Shown in pieces: positions 1-7,338 of a stretch of DNA of 10,627 bases; position 1 is the first letter of the stretch, and each line of letters begins with the position of its first letter. Source of the DNA: Desulfobacteraceae bacterium (GTDB taxonomy: Bacteria; Desulfobacterota; Desulfobacteria; Desulfobacterales; Desulfosarcinaceae). The DNA is taken from contig JALVRI010000481.1 of the NCBI GenBank assembly GCA_027031325.1, positions 1-10,627 of the forward strand, in the 5' to 3' direction. The position numbers and the translations under genes were made by a program. The notes under the pieces are model-generated. The model searched no databases. It was not told where the DNA came from and saw only the letters and a list, made by a program, of their open reading frames with translations.

Positions 1-144
1 GTCCGGGAGACTTTCCTGGAGACGTTTCTGGCCATCCTCACCATTGTCGGCTTCGATCGGCTCGTAACCCAGCTCTTCGATGACCGTCCTGTTGAAGAGT
101 CTCACATCAGGATCATCGTCGACTATTAAAACCTTTTTACTCAT
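1..144 (-). CDS. Response regulator, receiver domain N-terminus (partial)
   Basis: Only the first 48 residues are inside the window; the gene continues past the left edge. The start MSKKVLIVDDDPDVRLF is a classic receiver opening: a hydrophobic first beta strand followed by the acidic cluster D9-D10-D11 that binds Mg2+ in CheY-like proteins. The phospho-acceptor Asp and any output domain lie outside the window, so it cannot be said whether this is a single-domain CheY-like protein or a DNA-binding regulator. The start is well supported by an AGGAGGAA Shine-Dalgarno sequence a few bases upstream of the ATG. It follows two histidine kinase genes on the same strand, 143 bases downstream of the second, and is the natural phosphotransfer partner of one or both (inferred). 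Confidence 0.9.
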   Translation of the reverse strand, partial: MSKKVLIVDDDPDVRLFNRTVIEELGYEPIEADNGEDGQKRLQESLPD

Positions 145-185
145 GAACTTCCTCCTGCTCTGAACGGTTGCCGGATAATAACTTT

Positions 186-214
186 GTTATGCCATTGATC
201 GGCCGCGACTGCAA
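186..214 (-). promoter_or_regulatory. Possible weak sigma-70 promoter for the response regulator
   Basis: On the minus strand TTGCAG (214-209) and CATAAC (191-186) are 17 bases apart, matching a poor -35 (3 of 6) and a moderate -10 (4 of 6). The -10 overlaps a small perfect palindrome, ATAAC-TTT-GTTAT (178-190). This could let the response regulator be expressed separately from the upstream kinases. It was found by eye and matches this weak are common by chance. Confidence 0.18.
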
Positions 215-222
215 ACTTAATA

Positions 223-246
223 CCTGAATCTAATGTAAAATTCAGG
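223..246. repeat. 7-bp inverted repeat between kinase and regulator genes
   Basis: CCTGAAT (223-229) and ATTCAGG (240-246) are perfect inverted copies separated by 10 bases. They sit in the 143-base gap between the second kinase and the response regulator. No T-run follows on either strand, so it is not a convincing terminator. The spacing, about two helical turns from outer edge to outer edge, would suit a dimeric protein site or a small mRNA hairpin. The function is unknown. Confidence 0.35.
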
Positions 247-287
247 CAACGCCGAACTCCATTTGACCGGTTGCCGTCGTTGCCGGC

Positions 288-1832
288 TCAAACTTTTGCT
301 TTGTTGCTTTCTTTCTCCAGCTTGAACGGGATACACATGTAAAACGTCGTTCCCTGGCCGGGTTTTGAATCAAACCATATTCGGCCTCCATGTTCCTCTA
401 TCATTTTACGGGTTACCAGCAGGCCCAGGCCGGTGCCCATATGACCCTTGGTGCTGAAAAAAGAGGTGAACAGCTTGGCCTGGATGTCCTCGCTCATGCC
501 GCATCCGTTGTCGGAAACTTGGAACAAAATTTCTCTGTCGTCCAGCTTGCTTGATTTGATCCGCACCCATTGTCTGTCTTTGGGATTGGGATCGAAGATA
601 CAGGCATCCACCGCATTGGTTACCAGATTCAGCAAGGTCGTATGGACGGTATGGGGATCGAGCAGGACGGTTCCAATCTTTTCATCCAGGTCAGTTTGAA
701 GTTCGATATTGTTCTCTTCGGCCTTTTGGCGGACAAGGTTGCATACCTCCATAACAATATCGTTGGGATCGCAAGGTTCGAATTCAGGTTCGCGCTGCTT
801 GGAATAAGACAGCAGATCCATGACCAGGTCAGAGGTGCGCTCGATGTTTTTCTTGAGCATTTCCCAGCCTTGACGGGTCTTTTCAGGGTCGTTGCGTTTG
901 ATACCAACATCCATGATGTAGCTGCCGCCCTTGAGGCCATGGAGGATGTTTTTGATTCCGTGGGCCAGCCCGGCAACAGTTTGACCAACTGCAGCCAGCC
1001 GTTCGGCCTGGACAAGTTCTCTTTGGAGGCGCTTTATTTCGGTAAGATCCTGAAAAAAGGCTACCGAACCCATCATCCGGTTTTCTTCATGCAGGATAGA
1101 GCCTGAAAAGCGGACCGGTTTCTGGTTGCCTTCTGCGTCACTGATGGTTGCTTCCTGCCATTGAATTTCGCTGTCTTTCCTGGGACTGGAGGCTTTTTGC
1201 CTGAAAAGTTCAGCAAGTTCGGGAGGATAAAAATCGAGCGCATTGGCCTTGCCGATGATGTCCTCGGCTTTGCGTCCGAAGATGGCTTCGGCTCCAGGGT
1301 TGAAAACCACCACTTTGAAGTCCTGGTCGGTGGCCACGATCCCGTCGTTTGAACTCCGAATCAGCTTTTTGAGAAAATTGGATTGGCGCCTTATCTCCTG
1401 AGTTGCTTCTCTAACCTTGGCTTCGAGGTGATCGGTGTATTCCCGCAATTGGCGCTTGATGCGCTGACTTTCGAAAGCCCGCTTGATTGCAATCGACAAG
1501 GCGGCATCGCGGATCGGTTTGTTGAGAAAATCTGATGCCCCGTATTTTAAGGCCTCAATTGCATTTTCGATATCCCCGTGACCGGTGATGATGATAACCT
1601 CGGCTTCGGGCCTGCGTTCCTTTACCTTCTTGAGGACTTCAATCCCGTCCATTCCAGGCATTTTGATGTCGGTAAGGACGATGTCCGGTCGTTCTTTGTC
1701 GAAGACCTCCAGGCCTGAAGGGCCGTCAAGCGCGGTTACCACATCGTAACCGTCGCTTTTGAGGGATATCGACAAGACCCTCACAATGGCTTCCTCGTCG
1801 TCTATGATCAGAATCTTAGGGGTTTGGTCCAT
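288..1832 (-). CDS. Soluble REC-PAS sensor histidine kinase with HGxxN histidine box
   Basis: The protein has 514 residues. Domains in order: a receiver (about 5-120) with acidic pair D11/D12, phospho-acceptor D55 in TDIKMPG, T83 and K105; a charged coiled-coil linker (about 120-155); a PAS domain (about 155-270); HisKA dimerisation with the presumed phospho-His H291 in LAHGIKNIL; and a HATPase domain with N-box N406 (NLVTNAVDA), G1 DNGCGM (441-446), an F-box (455-460) and G2 GTGLGL (466-471). There is no signal peptide or membrane segment, so it should be cytoplasmic. The receiver is at the N-terminus, so it probably acts as an input that lets another kinase control this one. The residue after the phospho-His is Gly instead of the usual acidic residue. 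The start is supported by AGGA seven bases before the ATG, 20 bases after the stop of the upstream kinase, consistent with one transcript. The signal sensed is unknown. Confidence 0.93.
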   Translation of the reverse strand: MDQTPKILIIDDEEAIVRVLSISLKSDGYDVVTALDGPSGLEVFDKERPDIVLTDIKMPGMDGIEVLKKVKERRPEAEVIIITGHGDIENAIEALKYGASDFLNKPIRDAALSIAIKRAFESQRIKRQLREYTDHLEAKVREATQEIRRQSNFLKKLIRSSNDGIVATDQDFKVVVFNPGAEAIFGRKAEDIIGKANALDFYPPELAELFRQKASSPRKDSEIQWQEATISDAEGNQKPVRFSGSILHEENRMMGSVAFFQDLTEIKRLQRELVQAERLAAVGQTVAGLAHGIKNILHGLKGGSYIMDVGIKRNDPEKTRQGWEMLKKNIERTSDLVMDLLSYSKQREPEFEPCDPNDIVMEVCNLVRQKAEENNIELQTDLDEKIGTVLLDPHTVHTTLLNLVTNAVDACIFDPNPKDRQWVRIKSSKLDDREILFQVSDNGCGMSEDIQAKLFTSFFSTKGHMGTGLGLLVTRKMIEEHGGRIWFDSKPGQGTTFYMCIPFKLEKESNKAKV

Positions 1833-1852
1833 TTAAATTCCTGTCGCTGAAT

Positions 1853-4420
1853 TCATGCTACCGGAAACTTTATTGTAAAAGTGGTTCCCTGCCCAACCTG
1901 ACTGTCTACGGATATGGTTGCATTGTAATCTTTCAAGATTCCGTAACTTATGCTTACCCCCAATCCGGTGCCCTTGCCGACTTTCTTAGTAGTGAAGAAT
2001 GGTTCAAAGATTTTACCCTTAACCTCCTCGGACATTCCGATCCCCGTATCGCTGACTTCCACAACCACCCAATTGTCACGTCTATAACTGCGGATGGTCA
2101 ACTTTTTTTCGATATTTTTTTCAGGATTCCCTTCGGCCTTTTCATCCATGGCGTCGATTGCATTGGTAACCAGGTTGATGAAGACCTGCTCGAGGCGGTT
2201 GTGCTCCGCAAGCACTTGGGGTAGATCTTCGGCCAAATCAAGTTCAACCTCCACCTGGTGCACTTTGAGCTGATGGCCGAGGACTTTGAATACATCCCTG
2301 ATCGGGTCGTTGATATTGATCCTGGTATAATTGATTTCGGATTGGCGGGCAAAATCACGAACATGTTTTATGACCGAAGTTGCCCGGGCAACATTGTCGA
2401 TTATGTCTTTGGCCATGGTTTTCAGCTCTTGTTCAGGGATGGTCTTGCCGCGGTTGACCATTTTGAGGAAATAATCAGCACAGATCTGAATTACGTTCAA
2501 GGGCTGATTGATCTCGTGGGCCATGCCGGCTGCCATCAGGCCCAGGGTGGTCATTTTGCTCGCCTGGATGAGCTGGGTTTCTTTTTCCACGGTTTCTGTA
2601 ACGTCGGTTGTGGAAGCGATCAGAATTTCGCTGTCTCCGTACTTGGCCTGGCTTACGTTAATGTTGACAAAGATCGGTGTACCGTTCTTTTTGAAATGTT
2701 TTTTCTTGGTTAGCAGAATCGACCTGTCTTCGGCAAGTCCAAGAAGTCGATTCTTGATTTCGTCGTCATTTCGATCTCCCAGGTCCAAAAAACTCATCTT
2801 GACCATTTCCGCGCTGCTATATCCATAATGGTCCTGAGCGCGGTGGTTGGTATCGAGTATTTTCAGGCTGGATTTGTCCAGGATGAATATCGGGTTGGGA
2901 TCGTTGTTGAAAAGCGAGCGGTACTTTTTTTCTGAGCGGAGTACTTGCTCTTGGAGCATCGCATTTTCCACCGCAACGCCTATCCGGTTGCCTATCAGTT
3001 CCAGGATCGGCTTGTCGGCGGAGCTGAACTTTTCAGGTTCGCGGCTGCCAATCCGGATTACCCCGATACTGGTCTTGCCCTTTGTGAAGATGGGGATGTA
3101 AGCTACAGATTTCAGGTTTTCGTAGCTGTCGAGGCAAATGCTTGATCTGAGAGCTTCATCCAGGTGGCCGATTATGGTAAAGCGTCCGTTCAACGCGATG
3201 TCATGCAGAAAGGCGTCGGCTTCCGGTGAGCGTTCGCTCTGGCAAATATCGCTCGGTGCCCCGTAACTGTATTGGAGGTAGAATTTTTCATCTTTGCCTT
3301 TCAGGAAAATGCAGATGGTGTCGGCACCGAGGAAATCGCGGATGACCTTCATGGCTGACTCCAGCCGTTTCCGGAAAGGTTCCGGTGAGTTCAAGGCAGA
3401 GTAGATTGCTACCAGGGTGCTTTGTTCTTTGGTGTGCCTTTCGCGTTCCTGTTCGGCCCGCTTGTCTTCGGTCGTGTCCCAAAGGGTTTCAATGGCCCCG
3501 ATTATTTTGCCGTCCGGGGCCTTGATGGGAGCGGCCGTAAACCAGCACCATTTACCGTTTTCACCAAGGTTGGGGAAAAATATTTCAGCTTCGTAAGCCC
3601 CGTCGATGAGAACCGATTTCTTCCATTTCTGACCGTAAAGTTTTTTAATCTCTTCTTCGTCGATTTGGTCGAGGATCACGTCGGCCATTGTGGGTCTTTC
3701 ACGCTGCCAGAATGGAAGCCACGATTTGGTGGTGCCGACGATTTTTTCGGCCGGAAATTCGGTTAGTTTTTCAATGGCCCGGTTCCAATGGGTGACGACA
3801 TGGTTCTGGTCGATAACGAAGGTGGGGATGGTGCTTCCCTCGATGATTTGGGAAAGGACCCGTTGGTTGTCTATCAGATCGATTTCTATCTGCCTGGCCC
3901 GCTTGTGTCGTTCAACCAGTATCCGGGTAAGATCGTTGGCGTATTGGGTGAAAAAGGCAATCGCCTCTTTGGGTGACTTGAGACCTTGCTTTACTTTTTC
4001 CAGGGCACTGGCTTTGATCATCTCCACCCTCAGCAGATCCCAAACGGTTCTTACGTCATAATGTTCTATCAGTTGAATGTGGTCGGGTTTTTGACGTCGC
4101 AGTTCGGCACCCAGCTCGATAGTGTTGGTGATTTCCAGGATGGTGGTCAATCCAGGCAGTTTGAAAAGCTCTTTGTAGTCGGTTGTAGTGTAAATGCCCT
4201 GGGCGGCGGCGTAAACCAGGCCGGGTGCCTCGGGATCGATATCGGCCACCGCCACCACCGCGGGCTGGAGGCTGTAGATTTCACTTTTACAAAGTGTTTT
4301 CAGGAAACGGAGGCAAAAACGCCCACCCCCTACAATTGCGATCCGGGGGCCTAGAAGCTCGTGGATGAGGTTGCCCTGGGCGTTGTCCAATGCTTGGTCA
4401 AGTTTATGGATGAATTCCAT
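1853..4420 (-). CDS. Soluble sensor histidine kinase: Rossmann-like, PAS, GAF, PAS, HisKA, HATPase
   Basis: The protein has 855 residues from the chosen start. A Rossmann-like fold is visible at about 20-135: strand RIAIV, a glycine turn (31-33), a helix, then a second strand VVAVADID ending in acidic D60/D62. It is followed by a helical linker, PAS1 (about 186-318), a coiled segment, GAF (about 335-490), PAS2 (about 495-612), HisKA with H635 in MAHEINQP, and HATPase with N753 (NLVTNAIDAM), G1 DTGIGM (791-796), F-box FEPFFTTK (805-812) and G2 GTGLG (817-821). No membrane segment is present, so it senses inside the cell. The frame is open up to 4648, but that extension lies inside the antiporter gene in another frame and looks non-coding. 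The ATG at 4420 follows the antiporter stop by 16 bases and has a weak GGGG ribosome site eight bases upstream. The ligands of the sensor domains are unknown; nucleotide or redox sensing is an inference from the Rossmann-like fold. Confidence 0.92.
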   Translation of the reverse strand: MEFIHKLDQALDNAQGNLIHELLGPRIAIVGGGRFCLRFLKTLCKSEIYSLQPAVVAVADIDPEAPGLVYAAAQGIYTTTDYKELFKLPGLTTILEITNTIELGAELRRQKPDHIQLIEHYDVRTVWDLLRVEMIKASALEKVKQGLKSPKEAIAFFTQYANDLTRILVERHKRARQIEIDLIDNQRVLSQIIEGSTIPTFVIDQNHVVTHWNRAIEKLTEFPAEKIVGTTKSWLPFWQRERPTMADVILDQIDEEEIKKLYGQKWKKSVLIDGAYEAEIFFPNLGENGKWCWFTAAPIKAPDGKIIGAIETLWDTTEDKRAEQERERHTKEQSTLVAIYSALNSPEPFRKRLESAMKVIRDFLGADTICIFLKGKDEKFYLQYSYGAPSDICQSERSPEADAFLHDIALNGRFTIIGHLDEALRSSICLDSYENLKSVAYIPIFTKGKTSIGVIRIGSREPEKFSSADKPILELIGNRIGVAVENAMLQEQVLRSEKKYRSLFNNDPNPIFILDKSSLKILDTNHRAQDHYGYSSAEMVKMSFLDLGDRNDDEIKNRLLGLAEDRSILLTKKKHFKKNGTPIFVNINVSQAKYGDSEILIASTTDVTETVEKETQLIQASKMTTLGLMAAGMAHEINQPLNVIQICADYFLKMVNRGKTIPEQELKTMAKDIIDNVARATSVIKHVRDFARQSEINYTRININDPIRDVFKVLGHQLKVHQVEVELDLAEDLPQVLAEHNRLEQVFINLVTNAIDAMDEKAEGNPEKNIEKKLTIRSYRRDNWVVVEVSDTGIGMSEEVKGKIFEPFFTTKKVGKGTGLGVSISYGILKDYNATISVDSQVGQGTTFTIKFPVA

Positions 4421-4436
4421 CTTCAAAACCCCATCA

Positions 4437-6005
4437 TCAGAAAAAGAGCAGGCTGATAACGATAAAGGAAGGAACGAGGAAAACCAGGCTGTATTTAAGG
4501 ATGTAGCCGAAAAAACTTGGCATCGGAGTTCCGGCTTCTTCAGCAATCGAACGTACCATGAAATTGGGGGCATTGCCGATGTAACTGCATGAGCCGAAAA
4601 AGACGGCCCCGGTGGATATGGCCTTGAGGTAGATTGAATGCTCGGCAATCAACCTGCCTACGGCCTGTGGCTCGGCCAGTCCCGGATAAAAACGGCCCAG
4701 GGCTGTATTGAAAAAGGTAAGATAAGTCGGTGCATTGTCGAGGAAACTTGACAGTGTCCCGGTAGCCCAGAAATAATTTGCCGGCTGGTTGACGGCATTT
4801 ATCAGGAAGGCCAGGGCTCCCCGGCTGCCGGCTTTCAAAATCAGCAGGCAGGGAATCATGGTGATGAATATGCCTATGAAGAGATAGGCCACTTCCTTTA
4901 TCGGAAACCAGGAAAACTCGTTGGCTTCACGAACGTCGGAAGGTGTGATCGCCAGTGATAGAATGCCCATTATTATCAGCAACCCGTCCCGCACCCAGTC
5001 CTGAATTGCGCGATGGACCCCGAGGGTGGAAACGCTGCCCCAGTCCACCAGGCCGCTGAAAAGTACCGATCCCACGATGCCGAGCAAGAAAATGAAATTG
5101 TATACACCTTCCAGCTTGAGGCGCTCTTTTTCGGCTTCGTTGCCGGCGGGGGCTTTGAGCTCATGTTTTTCCTTGCGGTAATAGTACAGGTCAAGCAGGA
5201 AGTATACGGCCAGAAGGACACCGGCTACCGTCAGCATATGGGGCAGGGTATGAAAAGTCCAGAAAAAGGGTACCCCGTGCAGGAAACCGAGGAAAAGCGG
5301 CGGATCGCCCAAAGGTGTCAAGGCGCCTCCGATGTTGGCCACCAGGAAGATGAAGAATACCACCATGAAGGTGCGGTTCTTGCGATTGCGGTTGGCGCGC
5401 AAAAAAGGACGAATCAACAACATGGCCGCCCCGGTTGTCCCCATCCAGGAAGCCAGGATCGTTCCGATGATCAACATTGTCAGGTTTACCAAAGGGGTTC
5501 CGGCCAGAGTTCCCCTCAGTAAAATACCTCCCGAGACAGTGTATAGAGACCACAAGAGAATGATGAAGGGAACATAGTCGGCCAGCAGTATGTGGGCGAT
5601 TTCGTGAGCCGCGCTCCAATGATAATTGAATAAGAAAGGAACGGCCAAAGCAGCCGCCCAAAAGGCCGAAACTTTTCCGAAATGGTGGTGCCAGAAGTCA
5701 GCCGCTATCAAGGGCATCAAGGCAATCGACAAGAGCATTCCGGCAAAAGGTATACAGCTGGCCAGGGGTAGTTTTTCACCAAGGCCTTCTCCTGCATGGT
5801 GACCGGATGCCTGGTGTTGGTGATCGGTGCCGGGGGATGCCATGGATTCCGTTTCGTTGTGAACAGCCGGAGCTGTTGAGTGGCCCTCAGAGTTGTGCGA
5901 ATCGGCCGGGGAGCAGTGGCCGACGTTTACGACCAGAAAAAAGTGGACTGCCAAAAGCAGGAGGATAACGAAAGCTCCGCGTGCAATTTGCGCCTGTTGC
6001 CTCAT
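4437..6005 (-). CDS. Na+/H+ antiporter-like membrane transporter (NhaD/ArsB superfamily) with His-rich N-terminus
   Basis: The protein has 522 residues and is mostly hydrophobic, with roughly a dozen membrane segments. Landmarks of the ion transporter superfamily (COG1055-like, sodium:proton antiporter) are GGALTPLGDPP (226-236), FLDNAPTYL (421-429) and GSCSYIGNAPN (471-481): two related half-sites with Asp/Asn-Pro motifs thought to line the ion path. Residues 9-28 form a hydrophobic signal or first membrane segment. Residues 31-72 carry seven histidines and many Ser, Glu and Gly, probably on the periplasmic side; HHH recurs at 106-108. C31 is not preceded by a proper lipobox (VGH), so a lipoprotein is unlikely. 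The frame is open to 6140, but the ATG at 6005 has AAGGA eight bases upstream; the ATG at 6014 has that site right against it. It leads an operon with two histidine kinases. Na+/H+ exchange is inferred from family membership; other ions or organic anions are possible. Confidence 0.88.
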   Translation of the reverse strand: MRQQAQIARGAFVILLLLAVHFFLVVNVGHCSPADSHNSEGHSTAPAVHNETESMASPGTDHQHQASGHHAGEGLGEKLPLASCIPFAGMLLSIALMPLIAADFWHHHFGKVSAFWAAALAVPFLFNYHWSAAHEIAHILLADYVPFIILLWSLYTVSGGILLRGTLAGTPLVNLTMLIIGTILASWMGTTGAAMLLIRPFLRANRNRKNRTFMVVFFIFLVANIGGALTPLGDPPLFLGFLHGVPFFWTFHTLPHMLTVAGVLLAVYFLLDLYYYRKEKHELKAPAGNEAEKERLKLEGVYNFIFLLGIVGSVLFSGLVDWGSVSTLGVHRAIQDWVRDGLLIIMGILSLAITPSDVREANEFSWFPIKEVAYLFIGIFITMIPCLLILKAGSRGALAFLINAVNQPANYFWATGTLSSFLDNAPTYLTFFNTALGRFYPGLAEPQAVGRLIAEHSIYLKAISTGAVFFGSCSYIGNAPNFMVRSIAEEAGTPMPSFFGYILKYSLVFLVPSFIVISLLFF

Positions 6006-6049
6006 GATCACCATCCTTGTCTTGAAACTTAACACATTTCGTATCCCGG

Positions 6050-6064
6050 CAGGGTAGCACCCTG
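6050..6064 (-). promoter_or_regulatory. Small hairpin/inverted repeat in the antiporter leader
   Basis: CAGGGT (6050-6055) and ACCCTG (6059-6064) are perfect inverted copies with a 3-base centre, lying 45-59 bases upstream of the antiporter ATG. On the transcribed strand no T-run follows, so it is not a terminator of an upstream transcript. It could be an operator or a leader hairpin; the function is unproven. Confidence 0.3.
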
Positions 6065-6067
6065 GTT

Positions 6068-6442
6068 TTAAAAGGAAAAGATAAATTTCAGTCTTGCGAT
6101 AAGTGGCAGTTGAAACAGAAGCGAGTTGGAGGTCCTCCACCTGGGGAAGATGATTTTTTTAATCCACCAGCCTGTCGGCCTATATCCCTTAAGTACAAGA
6201 TTATTGGAAAGAAGCGGAAATTGAGCAGATATATTATCCGAAGATGAGGGCATGCTGGCTTTGGACCGTTTTCTGACCGCAATGCCGATTAGGGCTGTTT
6301 TGCGGTGGGAAATGAATTTTAGCAAATGAATACCAATAATAAAATAAAGCCACTGTAATATCCCATATTCGGGGTAAACTGTCAACAAGCCACAATGGGC
6401 CGCAAAAATCAGGGCTAAACCCGGAAGTATTGGAAACAGCAT
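6068..6442 (-). CDS. Doubtful small hydrophobic protein
   Basis: This is an open frame of 124 codons from ATG at 6442 to TAA. The first 50 residues include two possible membrane helices (roughly 2-22 and 28-45), followed by a basic stretch (HRK, RKRSK) as expected on the cytoplasmic side. The second half has no visible motif. No purine-rich ribosome site precedes the ATG, and third codon positions look unbiased. If real it would sit just upstream of, and co-oriented with, the antiporter, overlapping its leader region. It is not recognised and is more likely a chance frame in non-coding DNA. Confidence 0.15.
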   Translation of the reverse strand: MLFPILPGLALIFAAHCGLLTVYPEYGILQWLYFIIGIHLLKFISHRKTALIGIAVRKRSKASMPSSSDNISAQFPLLSNNLVLKGYRPTGWWIKKIIFPRWRTSNSLLFQLPLIARLKFIFSF

Positions 6443-6574
6443 TATTTAAAAGAAGGCAGGCTCGTTTCTGAAGATGATATTTCGATCCGGCCCACGACAT
6501 CTTTGCCCGCAAATATTGAAATCCGGTTCAAGCCACCCGGGCAGCCCGACATCCATTTGGTCGGCCGTGAGTTG

Positions 6575-6605
6575 TTCATGGCCCGAACAAGTGGGCGGCC
6601 ATGAA
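6575..6605. repeat. 9-bp hairpin in the intergenic region
   Basis: TTCATGGCC (6575-6583) and GGCCATGAA (6597-6605) are perfect inverted copies with a 13-base loop. An overlapping alternative pair, TTGTTC (6572-6577) and GAACAA (6585-6590), competes with it. No T-tract follows on either strand, so it is unlikely to be a simple terminator. It could be a protein site or a fold in a long 5' leader or small RNA. Confidence 0.4.
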
Positions 6606-6690
6606 TCCATCCCGTGTAAGGTGAATACCTTCAAGAGTTACCACGTATCTGGATCGATCATGTGCCGATGGGGGACAGGTTCGGTGCGGT

Positions 6691-6709
6691 CGGATAATTA
6701 TCCGGATAA
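6691..6709. repeat. 14-bp perfect palindrome with a third half-site
   Basis: CGGATAA (6691-6697) meets its exact inverted copy TTATCCG (6698-6704), forming a 14-bp perfect palindrome. A further direct copy of CGGATAA lies at 6703-6709. Separate copies occur at 6234-6240 (inverted) and at 172-178, just before the response regulator gene. One copy also falls within the antiporter coding region (4683-4689), so the motif is not exclusive to intergenic DNA. The arrangement resembles an operator for a dimeric regulator; which one is unknown. Confidence 0.4.
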
Positions 6710-7338
6710 CAGGCATCCTTCCATAATGGGGCTTGACTTTCGCTTCCTTTTGGTGGAAATAGAATCAATCCATGCAATATGCAAGGCTTGTAATCAGCAA
6801 AAATGCGATTAAATATTGCGCATATGCTTAAATTGCAAGTTGACAGATGGCCATTTCCTTAAAACCATCAAGTTGCTTTTCCGGTTTCGAAATTGAGTCG
6901 GAGGGGTAGGGATGGATTGTACGCGGGTTGCCGGTGGAATGGTTTAAAAAAAACCGTTACCGAAAGATGGCTATTATGTAAATAGTGCGCCTCTACTAAC
7001 GAGTTTCCGTTCTCAGTGGAGTTTCCAGTCTTTAGTTATGTAAGCGGTCTGTGCCGCCATGGAACCTGGGGAAAAAGGCAGGCCTCCCGGGCGATGGGGG
7101 TGTGATTCCGGCCTATTTTCATGAATGACCGGTTTGCCGAAAAGAATATAAGCCCAATTTACGATCCAAGTTTTATGGCCTGAAATACGGCAGGAACGCT
7201 GCCGCCATTTTGACTTGAACATTTGAGCGGCCGGCGACGTTGCAGGCTCGATCACATCCGGCATTTCGATTGACCGATGCAGTATGAGCAGAGGTCAGCT
7301 GATCGTTTGTAAACTGAAGTTTTAAACAGAGAAACAAA

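Noticed and set aside
4421..4648. Upstream extension of the first kinase frame by 76 codons.
   Set aside because: It lies wholly within the antiporter coding region in another frame, has a low-complexity Pro/Ser-rich look, and the ATG at 4420 directly follows the antiporter stop.
6006..6140. Upstream extension of the antiporter frame by 45 codons.
   Set aside because: It would put 45 mixed residues before the hydrophobic leader, and the ATG at 6005 has a well-spaced AAGGA.
6088..6282. A short minus-strand frame ending in RFCFNCHLSQD, which contains a CxxCH heme-binding pattern and could be the tail of a lost c-type cytochrome.
   Set aside because: There is a single motif at the very end of a frame with no signal peptide, no further heme motif and no ribosome site. 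One chance CxxCH in the six frames of a window this size is not surprising.
6474..6812. A 112-codon plus-strand frame in the intergenic region.
   Set aside because: Rich in Ser, Cys and Trp with no family resemblance and no ribosome site; it also runs through the hairpin and the palindrome.
6840..6868. TTGACA, a perfect -35 hexamer, as a promoter for the ABC importer.
   Set aside because: No usable -10 hexamer at 16-18 bases; position 6863 reads AACCAT.
6941..6955. GGTTT-aaaaa-AAACC as an intrinsic terminator.
   Set aside because: The stem is only five weak base pairs and no T-run follows on the plus strand.
7013..7264. An 83-codon minus-strand frame starting with ATG in the intergenic region.
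   Set aside because: No ribosome site, no motif and Pro/His/Gly-rich composition typical of chance frames.
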